A DNA stretch of 64,000 nt from Exiguobacterium sp. Helios (GCF_014524545.1 NZ_CP053557.1:124001-188000), one strand, 5' to 3'. Shown: positions 10,435 to 19,212, counted from the first letter of the stretch. Numbers and translations: made by a program. Notes: a model not told the origin generated them from the letters alone.

Positions 10435-11301
10435 TTATTTCCCTGGGTCACGCGCGAGACGAAGTCGCGTTGATCCATTGTCCGGGAAAGCTTTCAATTG
10501 TAATTTCTCACCCTGGTACCATGTACCGTAACTCGTTTCAACGACAGGTTCCCCTAAAGCCGACAGACCGGAGGCTGATGCATTCGTCCAGTCGATCGCT
10601 TCGACGATTCCGTCGGATACGACAAGCAGATAACCCGCATTTGAGAAGTGATACGTGTTGACGGCATCTTTTTGCGTATTCCCGAGCTTACCGTACTTCG
10701 CTTCGAATTTTTCGAGCGGCTGCCCGAGGTATTGTTCCGGCTTCTCGATCGGTTGATTGGCAACGACTTGTGATAATGTCTCAAGCAATGTCTTGTCTTT
10801 TACGGACGACGGAACATCCATCCGGACATCCGTTTCCGGAATATAACCTTCGATAGCATCACTCAATTTCAAGTGAACCATCCCGTTCTCCGCATCTAAA
10901 ATTTCATAGACATCCCCTAAATCAGCTTTATAGATAACGCTACTCCGATTGGCATCCTGATAGACATCCGCAAAAGGACGTGTGACCCATGCAGCTTGGC
11001 TGATTTCTGGTTTATCTGTCTTTTTCTTGGCTTTCTTCTCTTTTTTCTTTTGCTCGGCCGACGCTGATTTTTTCGTATCTTTCGCTTCTTTCTCTTGTTC
11101 GCCTCCGGTCGTTTTAGGTGACTCGACGGTCGACGTCGCTTGGCTGGCATCATTCGTCGACACCATATAACCCCATCCGCCGACAATCAGGACAGTCGCC
11201 AAAATACCGCCCAACGCAACGCTCCGGCGATTCCGCTTTTGCTTCCGGCGTTCTTTCCGGGATAACCGTTCTTGTTCTTTCTGTTGTTCATTTTGACTCA
11301 T
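10435..11301 (-). CDS. Membrane-anchored protein with SH3-like domain, function unknown
   Basis: A 288-residue protein with a strongly charged cytoplasmic N-terminus (1-27), one transmembrane helix (about 28-46), and a Lys/Glu/Ala-rich low-complexity linker to residue 105. Residues 108-165 (TRPFADVYQDANRSSVIYKA onward) resemble a bacterial SH3 fold, which often binds cell wall. The rest, from about 185, looks like a compact alpha/beta module. The topology suggests an outside-facing sensor or wall-binding factor. AGGAGGAAC precedes the ATG. It stands alone between two terminators. I do not recognise a named family beyond the SH3-like part. Confidence 0.65.
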   Translation of the reverse strand: MSQNEQQKEQERLSRKERRKQKRNRRSVALGGILATVLIVGGWGYMVSTNDASQATSTVESPKTTGGEQEKEAKDTKKSASAEQKKKEKKAKKKTDKPEISQAAWVTRPFADVYQDANRSSVIYKADLGDVYEILDAENGMVHLKLSDAIEGYIPETDVRMDVPSSVKDKTLLETLSQVVANQPIEKPEQYLGQPLEKFEAKYGKLGNTQKDAVNTYHFSNAGYLLVVSDGIVEAIDWTNASASGLSALGEPVVETSYGTWYQGEKLQLKAFPDNGSTRLRLARDPGK

Positions 11302-11372
11302 CTATTGTTCCTCCTGAATTGACCTAGACACTTTTTTAATCACTATACCACCGAATGCTGTGCCGGCAGTGG

Positions 11373-12356
11373 TTAAATTTCGATGACAGTTCTGCCTTGA
11401 TGGGTTCCGTCAAGAAGTGACGCGACGACGTTTGAAATCTCACTCAGGCTTTTTGTATCGACCCACTCCCGAATCGGCAGTTTCCAGTCATTCGCCAGTT
11501 GATGCCACAGACGCACCCGTTCAGCAATCGGAAGTTGAACAGCATCAATCCCGATCAACCGAACCCCTCGCAAGATAAACGGATACACCGTCAACGTCAT
11601 CTCAGCTCCTCCGACATTCCCGCATGTCGTAACCAGTCCACCGTATTGAACATACCGAATGACGGAGGCAAGCAACGGTCCTCCGACCGTATCGATGATG
11701 CCGGCATACGTACCTTTTTTCAACGGACGGGTCGTCTCATCCAAAAACGATTGCCGGGACAAGACTTCTGCCACGCCTTCTCGTTTCAAACGATCAGTTT
11801 CCGCCGCTTTGCCGGTGACTGCATGGACGACGAACCCCAAATTCAGAAGGAGTGCGACCGCAATACTACCGACACCACCTGTTGCACCGGTCACGAGAAC
11901 CGGTCCGTCCTCCGGCTTGACCCGTTGCAAAAGTTCGTCGATGGATTGAGCGGCCGTTAATCCTGCTGTACCGTAAGCCATTGCTTCAAAGGTCGTGAAT
12001 CCGTCCGGCAATGGTGTGATCCAGTCCCCCGGAACACGTATGTATTCTTGAAAACCACCGGACGTATTCATCCCGAAATCAAAACCGTTGACGACAACCG
12101 CTTCCCCTTCTTGAAACCGCGGATCAGTTGACGTGACGACATGTCCTGCTGCATCCACTCCCGGTATATGCGGATATTCTTTCGTCACTCCCCGGTTGCC
12201 CGTAACCGACAGTGCATCCTTATAATTGATGCAGGAATAGTCGACGCGGATCAAGACATCTCCTTCGGGCAAGTCGGCAATGTGCTTCGTTTCCAGTGTT
12301 CCTGTAAATTCCCCATCCTGTTCCCGAATAACAAATGCTTTAAATGTATCTTTCAT
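11373..12356 (-). CDS. AcuI/YhdH-type NADPH-dependent quinone or acryloyl-CoA reductase (MDR family)
   Basis: A 327-residue medium-chain dehydrogenase/reductase without the catalytic zinc cysteines. The N-terminus has the YhdH pattern EVLIRVDYSCINYKDAL-like followed by HIPGVDAAGHV, and the nucleotide-binding fold starts at VLVTGATGGVGSIAV. E. coli YhdH and AcuI reduce acryloyl-CoA, a toxic intermediate. The longer open frame begins 108 bases upstream, but AAGGGG and the family N-terminus MKDTFKAFVI place the start at 12356. It is monocistronic and lies downstream of the possible structured RNA. Confidence 0.88.
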   Translation of the reverse strand: MKDTFKAFVIREQDGEFTGTLETKHIADLPEGDVLIRVDYSCINYKDALSVTGNRGVTKEYPHIPGVDAAGHVVTSTDPRFQEGEAVVVNGFDFGMNTSGGFQEYIRVPGDWITPLPDGFTTFEAMAYGTAGLTAAQSIDELLQRVKPEDGPVLVTGATGGVGSIAVALLLNLGFVVHAVTGKAAETDRLKREGVAEVLSRQSFLDETTRPLKKGTYAGIIDTVGGPLLASVIRYVQYGGLVTTCGNVGGAEMTLTVYPFILRGVRLIGIDAVQLPIAERVRLWHQLANDWKLPIREWVDTKSLSEISNVVASLLDGTHQGRTVIEI

Positions 12357-12441
12357 ATCCAAGTCCCCTTCCATGAATGACTTCCAGTAAGCTATACCCG
12401 AACACTGTCCCCGGCATACCTGTTCTTGTCCGATTCCCATG

Positions 12442-12475
12442 AAAAAACCGCGATGCCGAAGCATTCGCGGTTTTT
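12442..12475 (-). terminator. Intrinsic terminator downstream of the possible structured RNA
   Basis: AAAAACCGCGA and TTCGCGGTTTTT pair with an inner TGC/GCA step and a CGAA loop (TTCG on the minus strand). The minus strand ends in six T residues (A run 12442-12447). It is also T-rich on the plus strand, so it may act both ways. Confidence 0.8.
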
Positions 12476-12640
12476 GGCGTCTGACGAAAAGAAACTGGTT
12501 TTCCGCAGGTAGTCACGGGTGACAGGTAAACATGTCATCGGTCATGGGTCATTGGTGTGCCGTGGCCGTCGAGATTCCCGATTGGAAGAGGTTTGTGTCA
12601 GAAGCGCCGTCCTTGATCAGGAGTCTCACCTGATCAAGGC
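12476..12640 (-). ncRNA. Candidate structured RNA or 3' UTR element
   Basis: This stretch after the DIP1984 gene has no plausible coding frame but has closing pairing over about 130 bases. On the minus strand GGCGCTTCTGAC near 12608 can pair with GTCAGACGCC near 12476, and AAAC/GTTT extends the stem. A separate perfect 11-base hairpin (12611-12639, CCTTGATCAGG arms) precedes it, and an intrinsic terminator follows directly. That order suits a small RNA or a processed 3' UTR. It does not match the RNA families I can recall, such as 6S, SRP or RNase P. Expression is not shown. Confidence 0.35.
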
Positions 12641-13147
12641 TTACATATAACGTGTACCGTCAAAATCAATCTCCGTCCGGTAATTGGCAGCATTGATCGC
12701 ATTCGAGATCCGGTGCGCTGACCGCTCGATTTCCTGCGCTTTAATCCGGTACGCATCCGGATCGTACAGGGAATGCCGAATGACGGTCGTTCCTTCAAAT
12801 CCGTATTGGAATTCGCGTTTCGGACGAGCAGCAAGTTCTTGGAATTGTGTTGCCTTTGCCCGGAGTTGCGTTGCCAGTTCAATCGCTTCGACGAGCGGCA
12901 TTTCACCTTCCGTCGTCTCGATCATCGTCGATAAATTTGCCGCATAGACTAACCGGTCGAGTGTCCGCATATCCCGCCGGACTTCATCCATCGCTGACTC
13001 GACATCCAGTAGCGTCCGTTCCTGAGCGGTCGGTAAAGCCTCACCTTTTTCAAGATCAACAAACGCAATCCGGTCCACTTCCTCGACCAGCTGTTCGAGT
13101 TGTTTCCGTAAGATACTTTTTAATTTCACGGCATCTGCTAAATACAT
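12641..13147 (-). CDS. DIP1984 family protein (septicolysin-like)
   Basis: A 168-residue, mostly helical soluble protein. The N-terminus MYLADAVKLKSILRKQLEQL, the long heptad-like helices and the ending INAANYRTEIDFDG fit the DIP1984 family, some of whose members are annotated as septicolysin. No signal peptide is present and no activity is proven. GGGGGA precedes the ATG. The upstream DUF4129 gene ends 65 bases before it in the same direction, so both may share a transcript. A perfect hairpin and a possible structured RNA follow its stop. Confidence 0.8.
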   Translation of the reverse strand: MYLADAVKLKSILRKQLEQLVEEVDRIAFVDLEKGEALPTAQERTLLDVESAMDEVRRDMRTLDRLVYAANLSTMIETTEGEMPLVEAIELATQLRAKATQFQELAARPKREFQYGFEGTTVIRHSLYDPDAYRIKAQEIERSAHRISNAINAANYRTEIDFDGTRYM

Positions 13148-13212
13148 CTCTTCAATCCCCCGTTTCCTGATAACGTTCTTTTAACCTGTACGCCTGTCCG
13201 TCCGAAAAGGTT

Positions 13213-13971
13213 TCATTTGAATCGTCCGAGATAATCGGAAAAGTCCTGTTCGATGTCTGTCAGCACCGTCTTCGTCACATCAGACGATTGATTTGGATCA
13301 TAGCGGACCGCCTCATACAGCTGTCGCAACTCAGGGGATGGTTGAAAACCGATCCGTGCAAACCATTCCCGGAATGACTCGGTTTCGCGACGCTTCAGTT
13401 TTTGGGGAAGATGACGGTTAAACAAGACAACCTGTTGCCGGACCTGTTCGACCGGTAATGGCGGCAGTTCGTCTTTTGGTTCCGTTTCTTCCAGGCGTTT
13501 TTTTATTCGAACCGAACGTGGTACTAACTCGTTTTCAGTATTGTCCCATTTCTTTCGTTTTCGGAAACGCCGAACAATCAGAAATAGTCCGGTCAAACCG
13601 GCGAGACTAATCGCGATCAATAGATAGGGAAAGCCACTTTCGCCTTCTTTGCCTTCGCCTTTTGAAAACGAATGAGATCCAAGTGAAATGAATTTTTCTT
13701 TTCGTGGTTCACCCCCACCATCACCTTTTTCATCCGTCTCATATCCATATTTAACTTGTCCGGGCGGCAATTCTTTTTTCTTAAATAAGTATGACCACCA
13801 AAACGTCAACGGTTCAGATTCACAGTTGCTTACACAACTCGGCTGACCGCCACCCGGAAACACTTCGATCTTTTGCGCAGCACTGTACCCTGCCTCAGCC
13901 AACGGTTTTATAATACCAAGTCCTAAAATGACCACACCTATCAAAATAAGCAATCGACTTCGAAAACGCAT
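13213..13971 (-). CDS. DUF4129-like membrane protein
   Basis: A 252-residue protein with an N-terminal signal-anchor (8-25), an extracellular loop with two cysteines in CVSNCESE, a second transmembrane helix (about 120-138), and a cytoplasmic C-terminal domain. The last 70 residues (FREWFARIGF, LYEAVRYDPNQSSD) fit the DUF4129 pattern, found next to transglutaminase-like and DUF58/MoxR genes in many Bacillota. Those partners are not adjacent here. GAGGTGGGGAC lies just before the ATG. Role unknown; wall or protease-associated assembly has been suggested for the family only by context. Confidence 0.6.
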   Translation of the reverse strand: MRFRSRLLILIGVVILGLGIIKPLAEAGYSAAQKIEVFPGGGQPSCVSNCESEPLTFWWSYLFKKKELPPGQVKYGYETDEKGDGGGEPRKEKFISLGSHSFSKGEGKEGESGFPYLLIAISLAGLTGLFLIVRRFRKRKKWDNTENELVPRSVRIKKRLEETEPKDELPPLPVEQVRQQVVLFNRHLPQKLKRRETESFREWFARIGFQPSPELRQLYEAVRYDPNQSSDVTKTVLTDIEQDFSDYLGRFK

Positions 13972-14116
13972 GTCCCCACCTCGTTAATGTCATTTTTATC
14001 CATTATAAACGAGTTCAACCCTAATTATCGGAATTTTTTGTTTTTTAGAGAAAAGAGCTTTAATCCTAAACGGGACGGGAAAAGGAAAAGAGTGATTTTT
14101 AGAGAGGGGTTTCTAC

Positions 14117-15754
14117 ATGTTGAGATTAGATGAAACACATGATCCGTATCAGAATGGTCAACTGATTGCAGAATATACCGAAACAAAATCAAACGGCGAG
14201 GCCGTCTTCCGGGCGGAACAACTGATGAAAGACAGTCCGTTTGTCGCGCCGCGCCGCACACCTCATCCGAGCCGGTATCTCCGGTCCTTGATTTCACCGC
14301 TCTTTTTGACGGATCGGGATAAACACATCCTTCCGTTGACGAAAGCGTTCGTCAGTGAACAGGATGAAATCCGGCCCAGCTGGTTCGGACGGCTGACGTA
14401 TGAATTCGAGCAATTGATCAGCAACGTCCAAAAAGTCGATGTCAAAGACTATGGGGCGATTGGTGACGGCGTGACCGACGATACGCTCGCTTTTAAGGAA
14501 GCACTCGCGGACGGACACCGGCAAGTCCACGTTCCGGCCGGCACGTATCTTGTCCGCGGCATCCGCCTGCCGAGTTATACGATTTTGACCGGGGACGGAA
14601 AAGGACAGACGATTTTAAAACTGCATGACGCGGCACCGAAAGGACGCCGGTTGATTACGAATCAAAACTACTTACTCGGCAATCATCATCTGCTCGTCGA
14701 ACGGATGACGCTGGATTGGAACATCGAGCGGATCGGTGACGCCAAAAAAAGCAGTACGTGGGGCAATCATTCCAGTTGCTTGACCTATGCGCACGTGACG
14801 TACGGGTGGGTCTTTGACGTGGATGCGGTGAATCCGGGATTACACTGCTTTGATATTTCAACTCCGTACTACAACTATAACGGCGACGGGGCACGGGCCA
14901 ATCTCAGCAGTTCGTTCATCTGGTTCGACGGTCTGACCGGATCCGGATTTGGTGACGACGGGATTACGACCCATCACAGTGACCATCTGTTCATCTCGAA
15001 CTGTTTCATGCATGACCCGAGCGGTCGTGCCCATGCGGTCGGCTTCTCGAACTCAAACGGGATTGAGATCGATGACGGTTCCCGGGATGTCTGGTTATTT
15101 AACAATGCGACGACCCGCTGCTTCGGTGGTCTTGAAATCAAGGCGCACGCGACATCATCCGCCGCATCGACTGTTAAAATCGTCGGGCATCTGTCTGTCG
15201 ATGATCACCGGTCATTTAACTTCCGTCATATCGGTCATCATCAAGCGACGGATCCGACATCACAAACGGCATACAATATCATTGCGACCCGACTGATTGC
15301 CCAGACACCACAATATACGCCGCTGTATCAAAACTCGAAGCCACGGGCTCTTATCGTCTCTGCCTATCGAAATGTTGTCATTCATGATTTCACGGTGCTC
15401 GGTGATCCGTATTATGATTATCAGGAACAGCCGATGATCGGGATTCAATATAAAGCACGGAATGTCACGCTGAGCCAGGTCAAGATGAGCGGATTCCGAC
15501 AAGCCAAAACGGATATTCAGATATTCGGGGGCGATAACCGGGCCGAAGATGTCCGATTAATCGATGTCCGGATTGAAGATTCGGCCAAACACGGCATCAC
15601 GATCGGTCCGAACATCGAGCGGATCCGTCTGGCGAATGTCGCCATCAAAGGGGACGGAACAGTCGGTCTGAACGCCAAGTCTGAGCCAGAACTCGAACGG
15701 TTTATTGCGACCGGCTACAAAGTACCGGTCCGGACGCATGCCACATCTGGCTGA
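14117..15754 (+). CDS. Right-handed beta-helix protein, pectate-lyase-3 / GH28-like
   Basis: A 545-residue protein. The first 110 residues form a separate N-terminal region with no signal peptide. From VDVKDYGAIGDGVTDDTLAF (about 113) it has the classic pectate_lyase_3 entry motif seen in GH28-like enzymes and phage tailspikes, then repeated short beta turns to about residue 530. Such proteins bind or cut acidic polysaccharides. A clear GH28 catalytic Asp pair is not obvious to me. GAGAGGGG precedes the ATG. By eye the gene is richer in G+C than its neighbours. It stands alone and ends in a terminator. Cytoplasmic location is odd for a polysaccharide enzyme. Confidence 0.75.
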   Translation: MLRLDETHDPYQNGQLIAEYTETKSNGEAVFRAEQLMKDSPFVAPRRTPHPSRYLRSLISPLFLTDRDKHILPLTKAFVSEQDEIRPSWFGRLTYEFEQLISNVQKVDVKDYGAIGDGVTDDTLAFKEALADGHRQVHVPAGTYLVRGIRLPSYTILTGDGKGQTILKLHDAAPKGRRLITNQNYLLGNHHLLVERMTLDWNIERIGDAKKSSTWGNHSSCLTYAHVTYGWVFDVDAVNPGLHCFDISTPYYNYNGDGARANLSSSFIWFDGLTGSGFGDDGITTHHSDHLFISNCFMHDPSGRAHAVGFSNSNGIEIDDGSRDVWLFNNATTRCFGGLEIKAHATSSAASTVKIVGHLSVDDHRSFNFRHIGHHQATDPTSQTAYNIIATRLIAQTPQYTPLYQNSKPRALIVSAYRNVVIHDFTVLGDPYYDYQEQPMIGIQYKARNVTLSQVKMSGFRQAKTDIQIFGGDNRAEDVRLIDVRIEDSAKHGITIGPNIERIRLANVAIKGDGTVGLNAKSEPELERFIATGYKVPVRTHATSG

Positions 15755-15760
15755 TGAACG

Positions 15761-15800
15761 AAAAGAAGCGGCTTCGACAACAGTCAAAGCCGCTTCTTTT
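15761..15800. terminator. Bidirectional intrinsic terminator
   Basis: AAAAGAAGCGGCTT and AAAGCCGCTTCTTTT pair between two convergent genes; A and T tracts on the two sides allow use in both directions. Confidence 0.9.
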
Positions 15801-16621
15801 TATTGTGCCCGGAGATAAGCCAGAACGCGTGTATCGATCGATCGATCCGTCTGTTCCCGCATCTCGAAGTTTTCTGTATGCAGATATGTCCGGAACGCTT
15901 CCGCAAACGAACCACGGTATCCGAGTTCAAGCAGCTTATCCATCAACTCCGATTCGAGCGCATCATCAATCGGTTTGATTTCTTCCGGCTTGCTTGGTTG
16001 TAAATAGAGTGTATGCAACTGATAAATCCGCTCCAGTTCCTGAATCGGGCTCGCATGATCATCGACGCGCAAATCAATGTACCGGTCATTAAAACCACCG
16101 TAACCGCCGCCTTCTTTGACGACTAACAATGCTGCAGACTGCATGCCCCGTGAATCTCCACCTGCTGCCTGACCGGCCGCAAGTGCCCGAAGCAACCGTT
16201 CTGCCAGTGGTCCTTCTGTCGTCTCGAACACACGCGCCATTTCTTTGACCGTATTGCTGTCGACAAGGATGTTTCCTTGTGCCGCGAAGTGTTTTCCCGC
16301 AATCCCGCCTGCCCAATCGTTACATCCTTCTCCCGTGAACGTCGCACTTTTACCTGACGCATCCACGATTCCGACTTGGCGATCGGCCCATCCTTCATCG
16401 GCTTCCGTCAAACGTTTCAGGACTTCGTCGGCTGATTTTCCCTCTTCAATCATCCGTAATCCTTCCGGACCGTATGTCGTGTTTGCAAACGACTGGGTCG
16501 CAATCGCTCCGACACCGGCTTTCGCAAAAGGTACGGCACTGCCGACCGCTAAAAATTTCGACTGAACCGCTACACCCCACGCCTGCTCTTTTTCACAATA
16601 CCCAACGATTGAATAAGTCAT
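15800..16621 (-). CDS. DUF1028 family Ntn-hydrolase-like protein
   Basis: A 273-residue protein that starts MTYSIVGYCEKEQAWGVAVQSKFLAVG, the DUF1028 signature, with the downstream GAIATQSFANTTYG block. The family has the Ntn-hydrolase fold related to proteasome-like amidases, but no substrate is established; some members occur with peptide-catabolic genes. An open frame starts 27 bases upstream, but GAGGGGGA fits the ATG at 16621. It follows the YfcC transporter gene, though a hairpin lies between, so an operon is uncertain. Pairing with a peptide or amino-acid transporter would suit an amidase. Confidence 0.85.
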   Translation of the reverse strand: MTYSIVGYCEKEQAWGVAVQSKFLAVGSAVPFAKAGVGAIATQSFANTTYGPEGLRMIEEGKSADEVLKRLTEADEGWADRQVGIVDASGKSATFTGEGCNDWAGGIAGKHFAAQGNILVDSNTVKEMARVFETTEGPLAERLLRALAAGQAAGGDSRGMQSAALLVVKEGGGYGGFNDRYIDLRVDDHASPIQELERIYQLHTLYLQPSKPEEIKPIDDALESELMDKLLELGYRGSFAEAFRTYLHTENFEMREQTDRSIDTRVLAYLRAQ

Positions 16622-16692
16622 CTGTCTAAAATCCCCCTCGATTATCATACATACCCGTTCGTCGTAAGAATTCCCGTTTCCTGCATATGAAA

Positions 16693-16720
16693 AACCTTCC
16701 GTTCACTTCGAACGAAAGGT
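16693..16720 (-). terminator. Intrinsic terminator after the YfcC-type transporter gene
   Basis: ACCTTCCGTTC and GAACGAAAGGT pair around ACTTC with one mismatch; the minus strand then has a short T run. Confidence 0.65.
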
Positions 16721-16729
16721 CGGGTTTGA

Positions 16730-18136
16730 TTATTGAATTCCGAGAACTACTGCGAGCAGTAATGCACCACACGCAAGAACAATCCAGATCGCAAACAGTT
16801 TCCAGACAAACCGCAGCCATTTTTCATATGGAATACCGGCAATCGCCAGGAACGCCATTAAGTGGGCACTCGTCGGGAAAATCATATTCGTCAATCCATC
16901 GCCGTACTGAAAGGCGAGGACCGCGACTTGCCGCTCAATTCCGAGCAAATCAGCCAGTGGCGCCATGATCGGCATCGTTGTCGCCGCCTGTCCGCTTCCC
17001 GATGGAATAAAGAAGTTCGTAATCAACTGGACGATGTACATACCAATGACAGCTAAAGAAGTCGGTAACTGACCGACGGCATTCGACAAACCGTAAATCA
17101 CGGTATCAATGACCCGTCCGTCTTCTAGGATGACAACAATCGCCCGGGCAAAACCGACGATCAAGGCACCGAATGTGACCGCCTTGGCTCCGTCAATTAA
17201 ACTTTCGAATGTCCGGTTGACGCCCATCGTAACGATACCGGCAAGTAGACCTATGATCAGGAACGATGCCGTCAGTTCCGTCAAATACCAACCCCATTCA
17301 AAAATACCGATGACATTCAGCGTGATTCCGCCGACAAGCACCACTAGAACAAACAGATGTTTTTTCGAAAATCGGGAAAAAGTGGTCGCCGTTTCTTGTT
17401 TTCGGTGTTTCTCAAGATCATGCACAAGACTCTGTTCCGGATTTTTTTTGACCTTCTGTGCATAGTTCATGACATATAGAATCGTGACGACTAAAAAGAC
17501 AAGATAAACTGCAGTCCGGTAACCGAGCCCACTAAATAACGGTACTTCAGCAATCGACTGCGCGACACCGACCGTAAACGGATTCAGCATGCCTCCGGCA
17601 AAACCGACGGCTGCCCCGAGGCTGACAATCGCCGCCCCTGTCATCGCATCATAGCCAAGTGCCCGTGCCAACATAATGCCGATTGGGACGAAGATGATGG
17701 TTTCTTCCGCCATTCCGATTGTCGCACCGGCGACTGAAAAGACAAACATCGTCATCGGGATCATAATATGTCCTTTTTGACCAAAACGATTGATCAGTTG
17801 ATTGATGCCGGATTCGATAGCACCCGTTTGCCGGATGATACCAAAAACACCACCAACCAAAAAGATATAAAAGATGATGGCGGCACCTGCCTCCATCCCC
17901 TTTGGAATGGCTTCAAACAAACCAAAGAAGTTGACAGGCGCGGATTCGACTGCACGATACGTCCCGTCAATGACGACCGTTTGTCCGTCCTGTTTTTCCC
18001 GGTCAAACTGACCTGCTGGTAATGTATACGTCAAAATGACCGCAATCAGTAGAATCCCCATGATAATCGCGTACGTGTGAGGCATCTTGAAGAAGGAGCG
18101 CTCCGAAGCATCTGCCTGTGGTTTCCGTTCATTCAT
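16730..18136 (-). CDS. YfcC family transporter (DcuC/ArsB-like)
   Basis: A 468-residue integral membrane protein with about 12 hydrophobic segments. It starts MNERKPQADASERSFFKMP, then a first helix ending LPAGQF, the YfcC signature. Other family landmarks are GMAEETIIFVPIGI, LGAAVGFAGGMLNPFTVGVAQ and the inverted repeat NFFIPSGSGQAATTMPIMAPL. Members of this family carry basic or short peptide-like amino acids or C4-dicarboxylates; the substrate is not clear here. CAGGAGG precedes the ATG. A DUF1028 gene follows. A 12-base palindrome TCTCTTAAGAGA lies at 18171-18182, in the leader. Confidence 0.88.
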   Translation of the reverse strand: MNERKPQADASERSFFKMPHTYAIIMGILLIAVILTYTLPAGQFDREKQDGQTVVIDGTYRAVESAPVNFFGLFEAIPKGMEAGAAIIFYIFLVGGVFGIIRQTGAIESGINQLINRFGQKGHIMIPMTMFVFSVAGATIGMAEETIIFVPIGIMLARALGYDAMTGAAIVSLGAAVGFAGGMLNPFTVGVAQSIAEVPLFSGLGYRTAVYLVFLVVTILYVMNYAQKVKKNPEQSLVHDLEKHRKQETATTFSRFSKKHLFVLVVLVGGITLNVIGIFEWGWYLTELTASFLIIGLLAGIVTMGVNRTFESLIDGAKAVTFGALIVGFARAIVVILEDGRVIDTVIYGLSNAVGQLPTSLAVIGMYIVQLITNFFIPSGSGQAATTMPIMAPLADLLGIERQVAVLAFQYGDGLTNMIFPTSAHLMAFLAIAGIPYEKWLRFVWKLFAIWIVLACGALLLAVVLGIQ

Positions 18137-18170
18137 CCATTTGCCTCCTGACCTACCTTTAAATTTTGAC

Positions 18171-18182
18171 TCTCTTAAGAGA
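18171..18182. promoter_or_regulatory. Perfect 12-base palindrome upstream of the YfcC-type gene
   Basis: TCTCTTAAGAGA lies 35 bases before the transporter start, in the likely leader or promoter. It could be an operator. I do not recognise the binding protein. Confidence 0.3.
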
Positions 18183-18261
18183 TAATGCCCTATTTATGGA
18201 AAAAATAACAGTCTATTTCATCATTTAATTTTTTTGTAATATATTAAAACTGTAAGAAAAA

Positions 18262-18289
18262 TAAAAAACCCGACCGTAGTCAGGTTTTT
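18262..18289 (-). terminator. Intrinsic terminator of the monooxygenase gene
   Basis: The stem arms AAAAACCCGAC and GTCAGGTTTTT pair around CGTA, located just after the stop of the 18300-18581 gene; it could also stop plus-strand reading. Confidence 0.7.
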
Positions 18290-18299
18290 CGAGTCTTAC

Positions 18300-18581
18300 T
18301 CACGCATTAAATGATTGAACGTCTAATGGTTTCGCAAGTGCTGTTTGGGCAAATGCCACGAACTGACCGAAATGGGCACTTGTGTTGTGCGTTTCGATTG
18401 CTGCTTGATCTTCCCATTTCTCAATCATCATGAAGATATTCTCGTCTTCGATGCTTTGGAATAAATCATAACTGATGTTACCTGCTTCTAACCGTGACCC
18501 TTCAATCAATGTTTTTGTAGCTTCTAAAAACTCTTGACGTTTTGCAGGTTGTACTTCTAATTTTGCTTCAATGGCGATCAT
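18300..18581 (-). CDS. Antibiotic-biosynthesis-monooxygenase (ABM) domain protein
   Basis: A 93-residue single ABM domain, the usual size of putative quinol monooxygenases (YgiN-like). Recognisable are IAIEAKLEVQPAKRQEFLEA at the start, SRLEAGNISYDLFQS in the middle, and FMMIEKWEDQAAIETHNTSAHF, which contributes active-site His residues. These dimers oxidise quinols or aromatic compounds without a cofactor. GAGGAGG precedes the ATG. It is monocistronic and could belong with the other redox-defence genes nearby. Confidence 0.85.
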   Translation of the reverse strand: MIAIEAKLEVQPAKRQEFLEATKTLIEGSRLEAGNISYDLFQSIEDENIFMMIEKWEDQAAIETHNTSAHFGQFVAFAQTALAKPLDVQSFNA

Positions 18582-18724
18582 TGGAAGGCCTCCTCTAAAA
18601 TTTCATTAACTCAAGTATCGTAGCACCTTCCTTTCCCATTCTCCATTAAGATGCTTGGACGATTAAGGAAGTTATATTCCGGGTAAAAAAATGTATCATT
18701 TTGACATCAGAGAGGAGTTCATCT

Positions 18725-19210
18725 ATGAACGTCGAGACTTTTTATTTCGAGGATGATGGCGAAATCCCCAATAATCCTAATTTACCTGTACTTATTTATC
18801 GACATGCTTTTGACGATCCTTCTTCTATTGAAGAGACTTTTAATATGCACAACTGGAAAAACAGCTGGGTGGATGGGATTTTTGATTTTCACCATTATCA
18901 CAGTGTCGCCCACGAAGTCATCGGCATTCTTGAAGGACACGCCAGCATTCAGCTCGGCGGACCGCTTGGAAAAACATTTACGTTAACCGCCGGCGATGTC
19001 GTCGTCCTGCCTGCCGGTACGGGCCACAGGGCTTTACACACAAGCCAGAAGTTTCAAGTCGTCGGTGCCTATCCAAAGGGCCAAGACTACGATACCTTAA
19101 CCGGTGATCCGTGTGAACGACCGGATAACTTGAAGCGGATTGCTCAGGTTGAACGTCCCGAGACGGATCCCGTTTACGGACGACAAGGACCGTTACTCGA
19201 GCATTGGTAA
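18725..19210 (+). CDS. Cupin domain protein, YjlB-like
   Basis: A 161-residue protein with a single cupin barrel. The metal-site motifs are FDFHHYHSVAHEVIGILEG and, in the second motif, PAGTGHRAL. The start MNVETFYFEDDGEIPNNP and the ending GPLLEHW match YjlB of B. subtilis, whose function is unknown. AGAGAGGAG fits the ATG at 18725, not the open frame 24 bases earlier. It has its own terminator before the aldo/keto reductase pair, so it is probably transcribed separately. Confidence 0.85.
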   Translation: MNVETFYFEDDGEIPNNPNLPVLIYRHAFDDPSSIEETFNMHNWKNSWVDGIFDFHHYHSVAHEVIGILEGHASIQLGGPLGKTFTLTAGDVVVLPAGTGHRALHTSQKFQVVGAYPKGQDYDTLTGDPCERPDNLKRIAQVERPETDPVYGRQGPLLEHW

Positions 19211-19212
19211 TG

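Noticed and set aside
11499-11960. A 153-codon frame opposite the AcuI-like reductase
   Set aside because: The reductase family motifs are on the minus strand; the plus-strand frame has no ribosome site or recognisable motif.
12476-12640. Matches to 6S RNA, SRP RNA, tmRNA or RNase P RNA
   Set aside because: Core sequences and sizes of those RNAs are not found; only a generic structured region is supported.
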